This document shows positions 43,200 to 51,224 of a stretch of 64,000 nucleotides of DNA, piece after piece. The stretch's first letter is position 1; the number at the start of each line of letters is the position of its first letter. Below the pieces are notes generated by a model that saw only the letters and a list, made by a program, of their open reading frames with translations, searched no databases and was not told where the DNA came from. A program made the position numbers and the translations under genes. Source of the DNA: Jiangella anatolica (GTDB lineage: Bacteria; Actinomycetota; Actinomycetes; Jiangellales; Jiangellaceae); contig NZ_POTW01000004.1 in NCBI RefSeq assembly GCF_003236295.1, forward strand, positions 1-64,000, given 5' to 3'.

Positions 43200-45046
43200 C
43201 CCCCGCGGCCGCGCTGGCGGGGCTCGTGCTGGTCCCTGCCGTAGTCGGCGTGTTGCTTCTGCTGGCCGGACGGCGGGCCGACCGCCTGGCCGGGCCGGTC
43301 GCCGTCGTCGCCGGTGTGGTCGGCGTCGCGCTGGCGGCGATCACGGCCGTGGAGCGGCCCGACGTGTCGGCGCCGTTCCTCGGCATCGTCGACGGCGGCG
43401 ACCTCGCCCTGGCCGTCGACGGGCTGTCCGCGGTCCTCGTGGTGACGGTGACGGCGGTATCGATCGCGGTGATCGTGTTCGCCGTCGTCGACCTGCCGCG
43501 CGACGCCGCCCGGGCGCGGTTCTTCGGCTACCTGCTGCTGTTCGTCGCCGCGATGCTGCTCACCGTCACCGCAACGACACTGCCGACGCTGCTGCTGGCA
43601 TGGGAGGTGATGGGCGCGACCTCGTACGCGCTCATCGGCTACCGCTGGGACGTGCCCGGCAAGCTGTCGGCCGGGACGACGGCGTTCGTGACGACTCGCG
43701 CCGGCGACCTGGGCCTGTACGTCGCTGCCGGTGCGGCGCTGGCGGGGACGGACTCGCTCGAGCTGGCCGACCTAGCTACGGCGGACGGCGGCTGGCAGCA
43801 CGTGGCGGCCGCCGGGATCCTGGCCGCGGCTCTGGGCAAGTCCGCGCAGCTGCCGTTCTCGGCGTGGCTGTCTGCGGCGATGCAGGGCCCGAGCCCGGTG
43901 AGCGCGCTGCTGCATTCGGCCACGATGGTGGCCGCCGGCGGGTATCTGCTGGTGCGCACCATGCCGCTGCTGGAGGCGTCCGGGTGGGCGGCCACGACGG
44001 CGGCGTGGGTCGGTGCGCTGACGGCGCTGGTGCTCGGTGCGATCGCCTGTGCTCAAACGGACCTCAAGCAGCTGCTCGCGGCCAGCACCGCCGCTCAGAT
44101 CGGTTTCGTGGTGCTCGCGGCCGGTGTCGGGGCGAGCGCCGGGGGAGCGGCCCACCTCATCACGCACGCCGCGGTCAAGGCCGGGTTGTTCGTCGCGGCC
44201 GGGGCATGGCTGACGTCGCTGGGCACGAAACAGCTCGCTGATCTGCGTGGCGTGGCGCGGCGGCACCGGGGCATGGGCGTGGCGGCGACGGTGGCGTTCA
44301 TGGCGCTGGCCGGGGTCCCGCCGCTGGCGCTGTGGGTGTCGAAGGACGAGGTGCTTGCCGGCGCGGACGGGGCGGTCTGGGTTGTTGGGCTGGCCGCCGC
44401 GGCGGTGTCCGCCGTCTACGCCGGCCGGGTCCTCGTCGTCGTGCTCGCCAGGCCGGATGGCACCGAGGCCCGTGATGTCGAGGAACCGGGCACCCGGCAC
44501 GTACCGGCGTCGGCCAGCGTGGTCGCCGGCGTCCTCGCCGTCGCGGCAGTCGGCCTGGGCGTGCTGGCGGTGCCGGAGGTCGCTCACGCGTTCGAGGACG
44601 TCCTGGATGTCGGTTCGCAACCCACGCCGTCCGCGGCCGAGCTCGCACTGTCCGGTGGGCTGGCCGTCGCCGTGCTGGCGCTGACCGTGCTGCGGCCCGG
44701 CCTCGTCAACCGGCTGAGCGGCAGCGTCCTCCTTCCGTGGGCGGGGCTGTCCCGGCTGCTGTCGCCGCAGCCGGTGCTGGCGGTCGCCCGCGCCGCCGCG
44801 GCGATCGACGACCGCGTCATCGACCGGGCCGTGCTGGCCATCGCGGCCGGAGTACGCCGCGCCGCGACGGCGATCGGGCGGGCCGATGACGATGGCGTCG
44901 ACGGAGCGGTCCGTTCCGTGGCGGCAGCGACCCGACGCGCGGGAGCCGCCGCGCGGCGCCCGCAGACCGGGCTGCTGCACCAGTACTACGCCCAAGCCGT
45001 CGCCGGACTCGGTGTCCTGCTCGTCCTGCTCCTCGTCGTGAGGTAA
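43196..45046 (+). CDS. NuoL-like proton-pumping subunit
   Basis: A 616-residue antiporter-like subunit. The pumping residues are present: Glu in LAWEVMGATSYALIGYR, Lys in GKSAQLPFSAWLSAAMQGPSPVSALLHSATMV and Lys in HAAVKAGLFV. The C-terminal part is shortened and Arg-rich, and the long lateral helix is unclear. It ends with one more helix (YAQAVAGLGVLLVLLLVV). ATG 43196 overlaps nuoK. Confidence 0.9.
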   Translation: MTPAAALAGLVLVPAVVGVLLLLAGRRADRLAGPVAVVAGVVGVALAAITAVERPDVSAPFLGIVDGGDLALAVDGLSAVLVVTVTAVSIAVIVFAVVDLPRDAARARFFGYLLLFVAAMLLTVTATTLPTLLLAWEVMGATSYALIGYRWDVPGKLSAGTTAFVTTRAGDLGLYVAAGAALAGTDSLELADLATADGGWQHVAAAGILAAALGKSAQLPFSAWLSAAMQGPSPVSALLHSATMVAAGGYLLVRTMPLLEASGWAATTAAWVGALTALVLGAIACAQTDLKQLLAASTAAQIGFVVLAAGVGASAGGAAHLITHAAVKAGLFVAAGAWLTSLGTKQLADLRGVARRHRGMGVAATVAFMALAGVPPLALWVSKDEVLAGADGAVWVVGLAAAAVSAVYAGRVLVVVLARPDGTEARDVEEPGTRHVPASASVVAGVLAVAAVGLGVLAVPEVAHAFEDVLDVGSQPTPSAAELALSGGLAVAVLALTVLRPGLVNRLSGSVLLPWAGLSRLLSPQPVLAVARAAAAIDDRVIDRAVLAIAAGVRRAATAIGRADDDGVDGAVRSVAAATRRAGAAARRPQTGLLHQYYAQAVAGLGVLLVLLLVVR

Positions 45047-45049
45047 TCC

Positions 45050-46555
45050 GTGCTGCTGACCGTCGTCGTCCTCCTGCCGCTCGCCGTGGCGGTCGTGCTG
45101 ATGGCGTTGCCGCGAATCCCGGACCGGGTGGCGTCGTGGGCGTGGGTAGCCGCGTCCGCCGTCGACCTCGCCCTGGTGGCGTGGATGTGGTGGCGCTTCG
45201 ACCCTGGCGCGGGGATCGCGTTCGACGTCAAGGTCCGCTGGATCCCCACCGTGGACGCGAGCTACCACGTCGGCGTCGACGGCCTGTCGTTGCCGCTGAT
45301 CGCGATGACCACCGTGCTGTTCCTCGCCTGCGCCGTGTGGTCGCTGCGTGAGCAACATCGGCCCCGCGCCCACGCCGCGCTGTTCCTGTTCCTGCAGACG
45401 GCGTGTCTGGGCACGTTCGCAGCGCTCGACCTCATTCTGTTCTTCGTCTTCTTCGACCTCACGATTGTCGGGATGTACTTCGTCATCGCCGGATGGGGGC
45501 ACGGCAACCGTCGCCGCAGCGCGCTGAAGTTCTTCCTCTACACCTTCGTCGGGTCGCTGGCGCTGCTGGTCGGCTTCATCGGGCTGTTCCTCGGGTCCGA
45601 CGAGCGCACCTTCGACATGGTGCGGCTCGCGGACAACCCGCCACTGCAGGGCGCACCGGTCGCGGGCGGGCTGGTGCTGCTGGCCATCGGGATCGGGCTG
45701 GGCGTCAAGACACCGGTCTTCCCGTTCCATACCTGGCTGCCCGACGCGCACACCGATGCCCCGGCCGCCGGGTCGGCCATCCTGGCCGGGGTGCTACTCA
45801 AGCTCGGCACCTACGGGTTCGTCCGCATCGCGATGCCGATGCTGCCCGAGGCGTGGCGGGACTGGGCGATGGTGATCGTGGTGGTCGGCGTCGTGAGCGT
45901 CGTGTGGGGCGCGTTCGTCGCGCTGGCGCAGCAGGACTTCAAACGCATGGTCGCCTACACGTCGGTCAACCACATGGGCTACATCCTGCTCGGCCTCGGC
46001 GCTGCGGGGCTGGTGGGACCGGCCGACGACGACGCCCGCACCATTGCCACCGTCGGTGCCGTGGTCCAGATGGTCAGCCACGGTCTCCTCACCGGTGCGC
46101 TGTTCCTGCTGTCGGGCGTGCTGTGGTCGCGCGGCGGCACCTACGCGTTCGACCGCTGGGGCGGGCTGGCCCGGCCGGCGCCGGTCTTCGCCGCGTGCCT
46201 GGCGGTCGCCGCGTTCGGGTCGCTTGGACTGCCGGGACTGTCGGCGTTCATCGCCGAGTTCCAGATCTTCACCGGCGCGCTGCAGGCCACCCCGGTCGCC
46301 ACGGTCATCGCCGTCACCGGCATCCTCGTCACCGCCGGGCTGTTCCTGCTCGCCCTGCAGCGGCTGCTCGCCGGGCCGACGACGGCGCCGGCCTCCGCCG
46401 CGAATCCGGGCGGGCTCGTTGACGTGAACCGGCGTGAGGTCATTGCGATCGTGCCGCTGCTCGCGCTGTCTCTGGTGATCGGCCTGTTGCCCCGGGTGCT
46501 GCTCGACGTGGTGGAGCCGGCCGCCGAGCTCGTCACGGACCTGGTCGCCCGATGA
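45050..46555 (+). CDS. NuoM-like proton-pumping subunit
   Basis: A 501-residue protein with about 14 helices. It has GVKTPVFPFHTWLPDAHTDAPAAGS (Lys and His), LLKLGTYGFVRI and DFKRMVAYTSVNHMGYILLG, all NuoM hallmarks. In the Glu144 region it reads FFDLTIVGMYFVIAGWG, with Asp where NuoM has Glu. GTG 45050 lies four bases after nuoL. Confidence 0.9.
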   Translation: MLLTVVVLLPLAVAVVLMALPRIPDRVASWAWVAASAVDLALVAWMWWRFDPGAGIAFDVKVRWIPTVDASYHVGVDGLSLPLIAMTTVLFLACAVWSLREQHRPRAHAALFLFLQTACLGTFAALDLILFFVFFDLTIVGMYFVIAGWGHGNRRRSALKFFLYTFVGSLALLVGFIGLFLGSDERTFDMVRLADNPPLQGAPVAGGLVLLAIGIGLGVKTPVFPFHTWLPDAHTDAPAAGSAILAGVLLKLGTYGFVRIAMPMLPEAWRDWAMVIVVVGVVSVVWGAFVALAQQDFKRMVAYTSVNHMGYILLGLGAAGLVGPADDDARTIATVGAVVQMVSHGLLTGALFLLSGVLWSRGGTYAFDRWGGLARPAPVFAACLAVAAFGSLGLPGLSAFIAEFQIFTGALQATPVATVIAVTGILVTAGLFLLALQRLLAGPTTAPASAANPGGLVDVNRREVIAIVPLLALSLVIGLLPRVLLDVVEPAAELVTDLVAR

Positions 46556-47970
46556 ACGAGATGGGCGGGGGAGGCGAGGAGGTCGTCGCGCTGCTACCGG
46601 AGCTGCTGCTCCTGGCCGGCGCCGTCCTTGGGCTCCTCGTCGGTTTGTGGACGCCGCAGCGACGGCAGGTCCGCGTCGGCGTGTTGGCCGTGCTGTTCTG
46701 CCTGGCCAGCGCGGTCGCGGCGGCCGTCGCGCTGACCGAGCCGGACGAGACAGTGTTCGACGGCACCTGGGTCATCGACACCACCACCGGCGTGGTCCGC
46801 ATCGCGGTGGCGATTTCCACCGCCGTCGCGGTCGTGCTGTGCTCGTCGGCGTTCGCCGGGCACGCGCGCGAGACCGAGGTCTACGTGCTGATGATGCTCG
46901 GCTCCATCGGCGCCATCGCGCTCGCCGCCAGCGGTGACCTGCTCATGCTGGTGGCCGGGTATCTGCTGGCCAGTGTGCCGTTGTATGCGCTCGTCGGGTT
47001 CGTGAAGGACGCCCGCGGGGTCGAGGCCACCCTGAAGTACTACCTCATGGGCGCGTTCGTGGGCGTACTGATGCTGGTCGGTGTCGCCGCGCTCATCCTC
47101 GCCGGCGGCGCCAGTGGCTACGAGGAGCTGGCTTCAGCACTGCCGAACGCGTCGGTGGCGCTGGTAGCCGTCGGCGTGCTCGGTGTCCTCGCCGGCGTGG
47201 GGTTCAAGGCGGGCGCCGTCCCCGTCCACTTCTGGATCCCCGACGTCGCCGCCGGCACCGCGCCGGCCGTCGCCGCCTTCATCACCACCGTGCCGAAGAT
47301 CGGCGCCGTCGCGGCCGCGTTCCGGCTGCTCGCCGAACCGTTCGCCGACGCCCCGGTCGACGCGCCGCTGCTGGTCGCCATCATCGCCGCCGCCAGCATG
47401 ACGCTGGGCAACCTGGCCGCGTTCGCCCAGACCGAGCTGCTGCGCCTGCTGGCCTACTCCACCATCAGCCAGGTCGGCTACCTGTTCATGGTCGTGGCGG
47501 TGGCGGCGCGCACAGACCTCGCCGAGCCCGCGCTGGTCATCTACCTCACTGGCTACGCGATCACGAACTTGGGTGCGTTCGCCGCCGTCGCCGCCCTCCC
47601 CGGGGTGAGCACCATCGCGGACTGGGCGGCCGCGGCCCGAGAGCGCCGCTGGCTGGTGGTCAGCCTTGTCGTGTGCCTGCTCGGACTCGTGGGCACGCCG
47701 CCCACCGCTGTCTTCGTGGGCAAGCTCGCCGTCTTCATCGCTACCGCCGACGGCGCCATGGCCTGGCTCGTCGTGGTCGCCGCGGTCAACACCGTCGCCA
47801 GCCTCTTCTACTACCTGCGCTGGGTCGCCCCCGCGGCTGAGACCACGTCGTCGACTGGACCGGTCACGACCGTGATGCGCGTGCCACTGGTGACTGTGCA
47901 CGCCGCCGCCGTCGGATCCTTGTTGCTGGGCCTCGGCGCCGGCGCATGGCTGACCTTCACGGCTGGCTGA
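46552..47970 (+). CDS. NuoN-like proton-pumping subunit
   Basis: A 472-residue protein. VGFKAGAVPVHFWIPDVAAGTAPAVAAFITTVPKIGA keeps both conserved lysines. The helix usually reading LGLELLSLPLYAL is LMLVAGYLLASVPLYAL, without the Glu. ATG 46552 overlaps nuoM (ATGA). It is the last subunit gene of the cluster; nuoC, E, F, G and I are absent. Confidence 0.9.
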   Translation: MNEMGGGGEEVVALLPELLLLAGAVLGLLVGLWTPQRRQVRVGVLAVLFCLASAVAAAVALTEPDETVFDGTWVIDTTTGVVRIAVAISTAVAVVLCSSAFAGHARETEVYVLMMLGSIGAIALAASGDLLMLVAGYLLASVPLYALVGFVKDARGVEATLKYYLMGAFVGVLMLVGVAALILAGGASGYEELASALPNASVALVAVGVLGVLAGVGFKAGAVPVHFWIPDVAAGTAPAVAAFITTVPKIGAVAAAFRLLAEPFADAPVDAPLLVAIIAAASMTLGNLAAFAQTELLRLLAYSTISQVGYLFMVVAVAARTDLAEPALVIYLTGYAITNLGAFAAVAALPGVSTIADWAAAARERRWLVVSLVVCLLGLVGTPPTAVFVGKLAVFIATADGAMAWLVVVAAVNTVASLFYYLRWVAPAAETTSSTGPVTTVMRVPLVTVHAAAVGSLLLGLGAGAWLTFTAG

Positions 47971-47974
47971 GCAC

Positions 47975-48460
47975 ATGACGGATCGGCGCACCAAATGGCC
48001 GCATCGGCGACTAGTCTGGATAGACGTGAGGATCGGGCGGTTCGCAGCGCGCGTGGCGGCTGTGGCTGTGCTTGTCTTCGGCATCGTCGTGATGCATCAC
48101 ATCGCGCAGTCCGGCCATGACGGGTCAGCTGCTCCCGAGGCGCCAACCCTGGCTTCCGGCGTTGGCGAAGCCGCCGGACACGCCATGAGTGCGAGCGGCC
48201 CGCAGCTCTCCGACGACGCTGCAGCGGGTACCGCAGCAGGCGATGGCGCGATGTCTGCCGGCCACGTGATGCTGCACCTCTGCCTGGCTGTGCTGACGGC
48301 AGCCGCGGTCGTGCTCGTCGGCTGGCTTCTCCTTACTCTCCGGCCCTGGGCAGTTGCGTCACCCCTCGTGCTCTTCCGCGTTCGGCCGCTGCCCGCCCGA
48401 CCACCGCCCAGACCCCACGGATCAGCGCTCCTGATGTCCCTGTGCGTGATGCGGACGTGA
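47975..48460 (+). CDS. DUF6153-family membrane protein
   Basis: About 161 residues (144 if GTG 48026 is used, just after a TAGTCT -10 at 48012-48017, giving a leaderless start). One helix (VAAVAVLVFGIVVMHHIAQ), a Ser/Ala-rich His-containing loop, a second helix (LHLCLAVLTAAAVVLVGWLL) and a Pro/Arg tail ending LCVMRT fit DUF6153. Proteins of this family accompany copper-resistance genes in actinomycetes; the role is unknown. It follows nuoN by four bases. Confidence 0.7.
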   Translation: MTDRRTKWPHRRLVWIDVRIGRFAARVAAVAVLVFGIVVMHHIAQSGHDGSAAPEAPTLASGVGEAAGHAMSASGPQLSDDAAAGTAAGDGAMSAGHVMLHLCLAVLTAAAVVLVGWLLLTLRPWAVASPLVLFRVRPLPARPPPRPHGSALLMSLCVMRT

Positions 48461-48522
48461 CAGGTCAGTTCACCTGACCTGCACGTTCGTATGCCCACGC
48501 ACTCCTTGAAAGGGACAGTTTG

Positions 48523-49131
48523 ATGTACCGAAAGCGCTTCACCCTGCCCGCCCTCGTGGCGACGGTCGGACTGCTGCTCGCCGGCTGTGGCGACGACGGC
48601 TCGAACGATGCCGGCGCCGGGACGGCTACCGAGACGAGCGCCACCGAGGCGGAGTCCAACGACGCCGACGTCGAGTTCTCCCAAGGGATGATCCCGCACC
48701 ACGAACAGGCCGTCGAGATGGCCCAGATGGTGCCCGACGAGGGCGTCAGCCCTGAGCTCATCGAGCTCGCAGACGCTATCGAGGGTGCACAACAGCCTGA
48801 GATCGACCAGATGACGGCAATGCTCGAGCGATGGGGCGAGGACGCCCCGTCCGACGACCCGCACGGCGGCCACGGCTCGGGCGACATGGAGATGGGCGGC
48901 ACGATGTCCGCCGAGGATATGGATGCCCTCGCTGCCTCCTCCGGGGCTGAGTTCGAGGAGATGTTCCTGACCATGATGATCGAGCACCACGAGGGTGCCA
49001 TCACCATGGCCGAGACCGAGCTGGCCGAGGGCCAGGACTCGGAAGCACTCGAGCTCGCTCAGACGATCATCGATGCCCAGCAGGCCGAGATCACGCAGAT
49101 GGAGCAGATGCTCCAGGCCACGGGTTCCTGA
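48523..49131 (+). CDS. DUF305 lipoprotein
   Basis: A 202-residue secreted lipoprotein: lipobox LLLAGC at residues 17-22, then a DUF305 helical domain with two FSQGMIPHHEQAVEMAQM/FLTMMIEHHEGAITMAE Met/His blocks, a candidate copper site. DUF305 proteins are linked to copper and metal tolerance. ATG 48523 follows TTGAAAGGGACAG. A hairpin terminator ends the gene. Confidence 0.9.
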   Translation: MYRKRFTLPALVATVGLLLAGCGDDGSNDAGAGTATETSATEAESNDADVEFSQGMIPHHEQAVEMAQMVPDEGVSPELIELADAIEGAQQPEIDQMTAMLERWGEDAPSDDPHGGHGSGDMEMGGTMSAEDMDALAASSGAEFEEMFLTMMIEHHEGAITMAETELAEGQDSEALELAQTIIDAQQAEITQMEQMLQATGS

Positions 49132-49138
49132 CCCGTCC

Positions 49139-49170
49139 CGGTGGTGCCGGGCCTCGGCCCGGCACCACCG
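49139..49170 (+). terminator. Terminator after the DUF305 gene
   Basis: CGGTGGTGCCGGGC (49139-49152) and GCCCGGCACCACCG (49157-49170) are exact complements with a four-base CTCG loop. Confidence 0.85.
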
Positions 49171-49206
49171 CCCTCGCATTCAACATGGACCCACTTGAGG
49201 ATCTCG

Positions 49207-50073
49207 ATGACGAAACGACCTGTATTGCTCTCCGGCGCCTTCGCTCTTGCCGGATTGATCCTGGCCGGCTGCGGTGACGACGGCGAACCAGTCGACGGCG
49301 CGCAGACCGGTGACCCGACTGGCGCGGCTGTCGGCGAGGCGTTCGCCCATATCCATGGTCTCGGCATGGTGGAGGACGTCTTGTACGTCGCCACCCACAA
49401 CGGGCTGTTCGCCATCTGGCCCGATGGCAAGGCGTCCGCCGCCAGCAGCGACGACCACGACTTCATGGGCTTCACTGTCGCGGACACCGGTGAGCTCCTG
49501 GCCAGCGGCCACCCCAACAGCCGAACCGACCTGCCCCCGGACCTCGGCCTGCTCGCAAGCTCCGACAGCGGTGCGACCTGGGACGAGCTGTCCCTCTCCG
49601 GCGAAGTCGATTTCCACACCCTCGACGCCAAGGGCGGCGCCGTCTACGGCTACGACAGCGGCAGCGGCGAGCTGCTCACCAGCACCGACCGGGAGAACTG
49701 GACGTCGCTCGGCCAGATCCCGCTCGCCGACGTAGCAATCAAGCCCGATGAAGCGGCTACCCTGCTCCTCACCACCGAACAGGGGCCTCAACTCAGCTCC
49801 GACGGTGGCCGCACGTTCGCACCGATCGACAGTGCGCCGGTCATCATGCTCGCCGAATGGCCACACGCCGACGAGATCTACGGCATCGCTCCCGACGGCG
49901 CGGTACATGTCAGCGGCGACGGCGGTGCGACCTGGGACGAACGCGCCGCCATCGGCGGACGGCCTCAGGCGATGACGGTCACCCATGACGGATCCGTCTA
50001 CGCCGCGCTGGCGGACTCCATCGTCGCCTCCACGGACGGTGGGGAGACGTTCGAGCCCTTCTACTCCTGGTGA
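49207..50073 (+). CDS. F510_1955-type glycosylhydrolase-like lipoprotein
   Basis: A 288-residue lipoprotein with lipobox LILAGC near residue 18. It has repeated beta-propeller (BNR/sortilin) units ending in SDSGATWDEL, SDGGRTFAPI, SGDGGATWDE and STDGGETFEPF. Proteins named F510_1955 glycosylhydrolase in metal islands have this layout; an enzymatic activity is not proven. ATG 49207; the longer frame is rejected because it runs through the terminator. Confidence 0.85.
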   Translation: MTKRPVLLSGAFALAGLILAGCGDDGEPVDGAQTGDPTGAAVGEAFAHIHGLGMVEDVLYVATHNGLFAIWPDGKASAASSDDHDFMGFTVADTGELLASGHPNSRTDLPPDLGLLASSDSGATWDELSLSGEVDFHTLDAKGGAVYGYDSGSGELLTSTDRENWTSLGQIPLADVAIKPDEAATLLLTTEQGPQLSSDGGRTFAPIDSAPVIMLAEWPHADEIYGIAPDGAVHVSGDGGATWDERAAIGGRPQAMTVTHDGSVYAALADSIVASTDGGETFEPFYSW

Positions 50074-50075
50074 GC

Positions 50076-50114
50076 CTGCGGGTAGGGGCGGCAGCCGGTC
50101 GCCCCTACCCGCAG
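50076..50114 (+). terminator. Hairpin terminator
   Basis: CTGCGGGTAGGGGCG (50076-50090) and CGCCCCTACCCGCAG (50100-50114) form a 15-bp stem with a nine-base loop. It ends the metal island. Confidence 0.85.
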
Positions 50115-50152
50115 ATCTCGGTCGGGCACGGACACTCTGCCCGTCCGCAACG

Positions 50153-50422
50153 TCAGGACCACGCGTCATCAGCGTCGGGCGGGATCGCGTCGTCACTGTG
50201 CACGAGCCGGCTTTCACCAGGTTGCGCCGCTTCCTCCAGCCGCCAGATCAGCTGCCCCGCCCGATGCAGCAAGCGATCCAGCTCCGCGGGGTCGTGGGCA
50301 CCCGTCGGGTCGTCGGCAGCGTGTTGCCGCATCGATCGGACGTAGGCGCGGAGGCTCGCGCATAGCTCGAGGACCTCACGCCGCGTGAGGTCGATGCGCA
50401 CCCGTCCGTCGAGTCCACTCAT
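50153..50422 (-). CDS. Small hypothetical protein
   Basis: An 89-residue helical protein (LTRREVLELCASLRAYVRSM, AELDRLLHRAGQLIWRLEE), acidic at the end. The family is not recognised. It is single, between a terminator and another small leftward gene. Confidence 0.55.
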   Translation of the reverse strand: MSGLDGRVRIDLTRREVLELCASLRAYVRSMRQHAADDPTGAHDPAELDRLLHRAGQLIWRLEEAAQPGESRLVHSDDAIPPDADDAWS

Positions 50423-50472
50423 ACGCTCATGGTGGCACCAAGGGCTCCGGTCGGCGCAGAAGGCGAGTCAGC

Positions 50473-50682
50473 CTACGCAAGGACCGCGTCAAACGTCTCG
50501 GTGGCCAGGACGGCCGGCTTGAGTGCGTTCGCGGTCCGGGCGCCGCCGACGCCGACCACTCGTACGAGCTGGTCCTCTTCATCAGTGAGGGCAACGGTGA
50601 ATCGGCCGGCTGCCGGGTCGCCGTCGACGAGCTTTGAGAAAGCCGACCGAAACCGACGCCCAATCTTTGCACCGGGGTTCAT
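50473..50682 (-). CDS. Small hypothetical protein
   Basis: A 69-residue protein (IGRRFRSAFSKLVDGDPAAGRFTVALTDEEDQLVRVVGVGG). The composition is natural and the start ATG 50682 is plausible. The family is not recognised. It is upstream of the 50153-50422 gene and probably co-transcribed. Confidence 0.5.
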   Translation of the reverse strand: MNPGAKIGRRFRSAFSKLVDGDPAAGRFTVALTDEEDQLVRVVGVGGARTANALKPAVLATETFDAVLA

Positions 50683-51224
50683 CCCAGCACGTGGACCTCG
50701 TCATGGTCAGAACGGTCCCATCGGATCGCTTCGCTTGCGTGAGCGGTGGGGGACTCCGCGGTCCTGGCCCTGGGCGGGCGAAGAGGTGTGTGGGCAGCCC
50801 GATACGGCCGCCAGGATGCCGTTGCAAGCCCGCTGGCCAGCCCGGCCAAGCCCGCCTGAGCTAGAGCTGGTACTGCTCGACGATCACGAGCTGACCGCTC
50901 CCGGCGGTTGCCCATGTTTTGGGTGCCCCCGGCAGGAGATGACTCTGCACCAGCGGAACCTCCTGTCTGCAGTGTGACCTGCGGCGTTATCGATTTACGG
51001 GGTTCGTTCGAGCATCGTGGCTGGCGCTCTGGCTCGATGCGTGCCGAGTCGCTCTCCGGGACTTCCTGAGTCCGCGGTTGCGGCTGGTCACACGGCGCTG
51101 TGGTGGGGATCACCGGCTAGAGGTTCGCCTCGACCGGTTACTCTGGTGGTAGGCGATGAGGCCCGCCTGAACTGCCATGGTGGCTGATGGCTTCTACCCG
51201 TTTGAACGAACGGTTGGAGGCGCC
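50683..51224. other. Intergenic region, no gene seen
   Basis: About 540 bases between a leftward small gene and the MutS-like operon. An open frame on the minus strand (50679-51113) is Arg/Ser-rich and judged non-coding. The promoter of the MutS-like operon should lie here, but no clear elements were identified. Confidence 0.35.

Noticed and set aside
43772-45751. A 659-codon minus-strand frame across nuoL and nuoM
   Set aside because: Gln/Arg/Asp-rich reading antisense to clearly conserved transmembrane genes.
39621-47970. Interpretation as an ordinary complete NADH dehydrogenase or an Mrp antiporter operon
   Set aside because: The NADH- and quinone-site subunits (nuoC, E, F, G, I) are absent and the NuoB/D equivalents lack ligands. 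Mrp clusters have other subunit sets (MnhA-G) and no NuoA/H/J-like pattern.
50679-51113. A minus-strand frame of 144 codons upstream of the MutS-like operon
   Set aside because: Low-complexity Arg/Ser/Pro sequence, no ribosome site and no recognisable motif; treated as non-coding.
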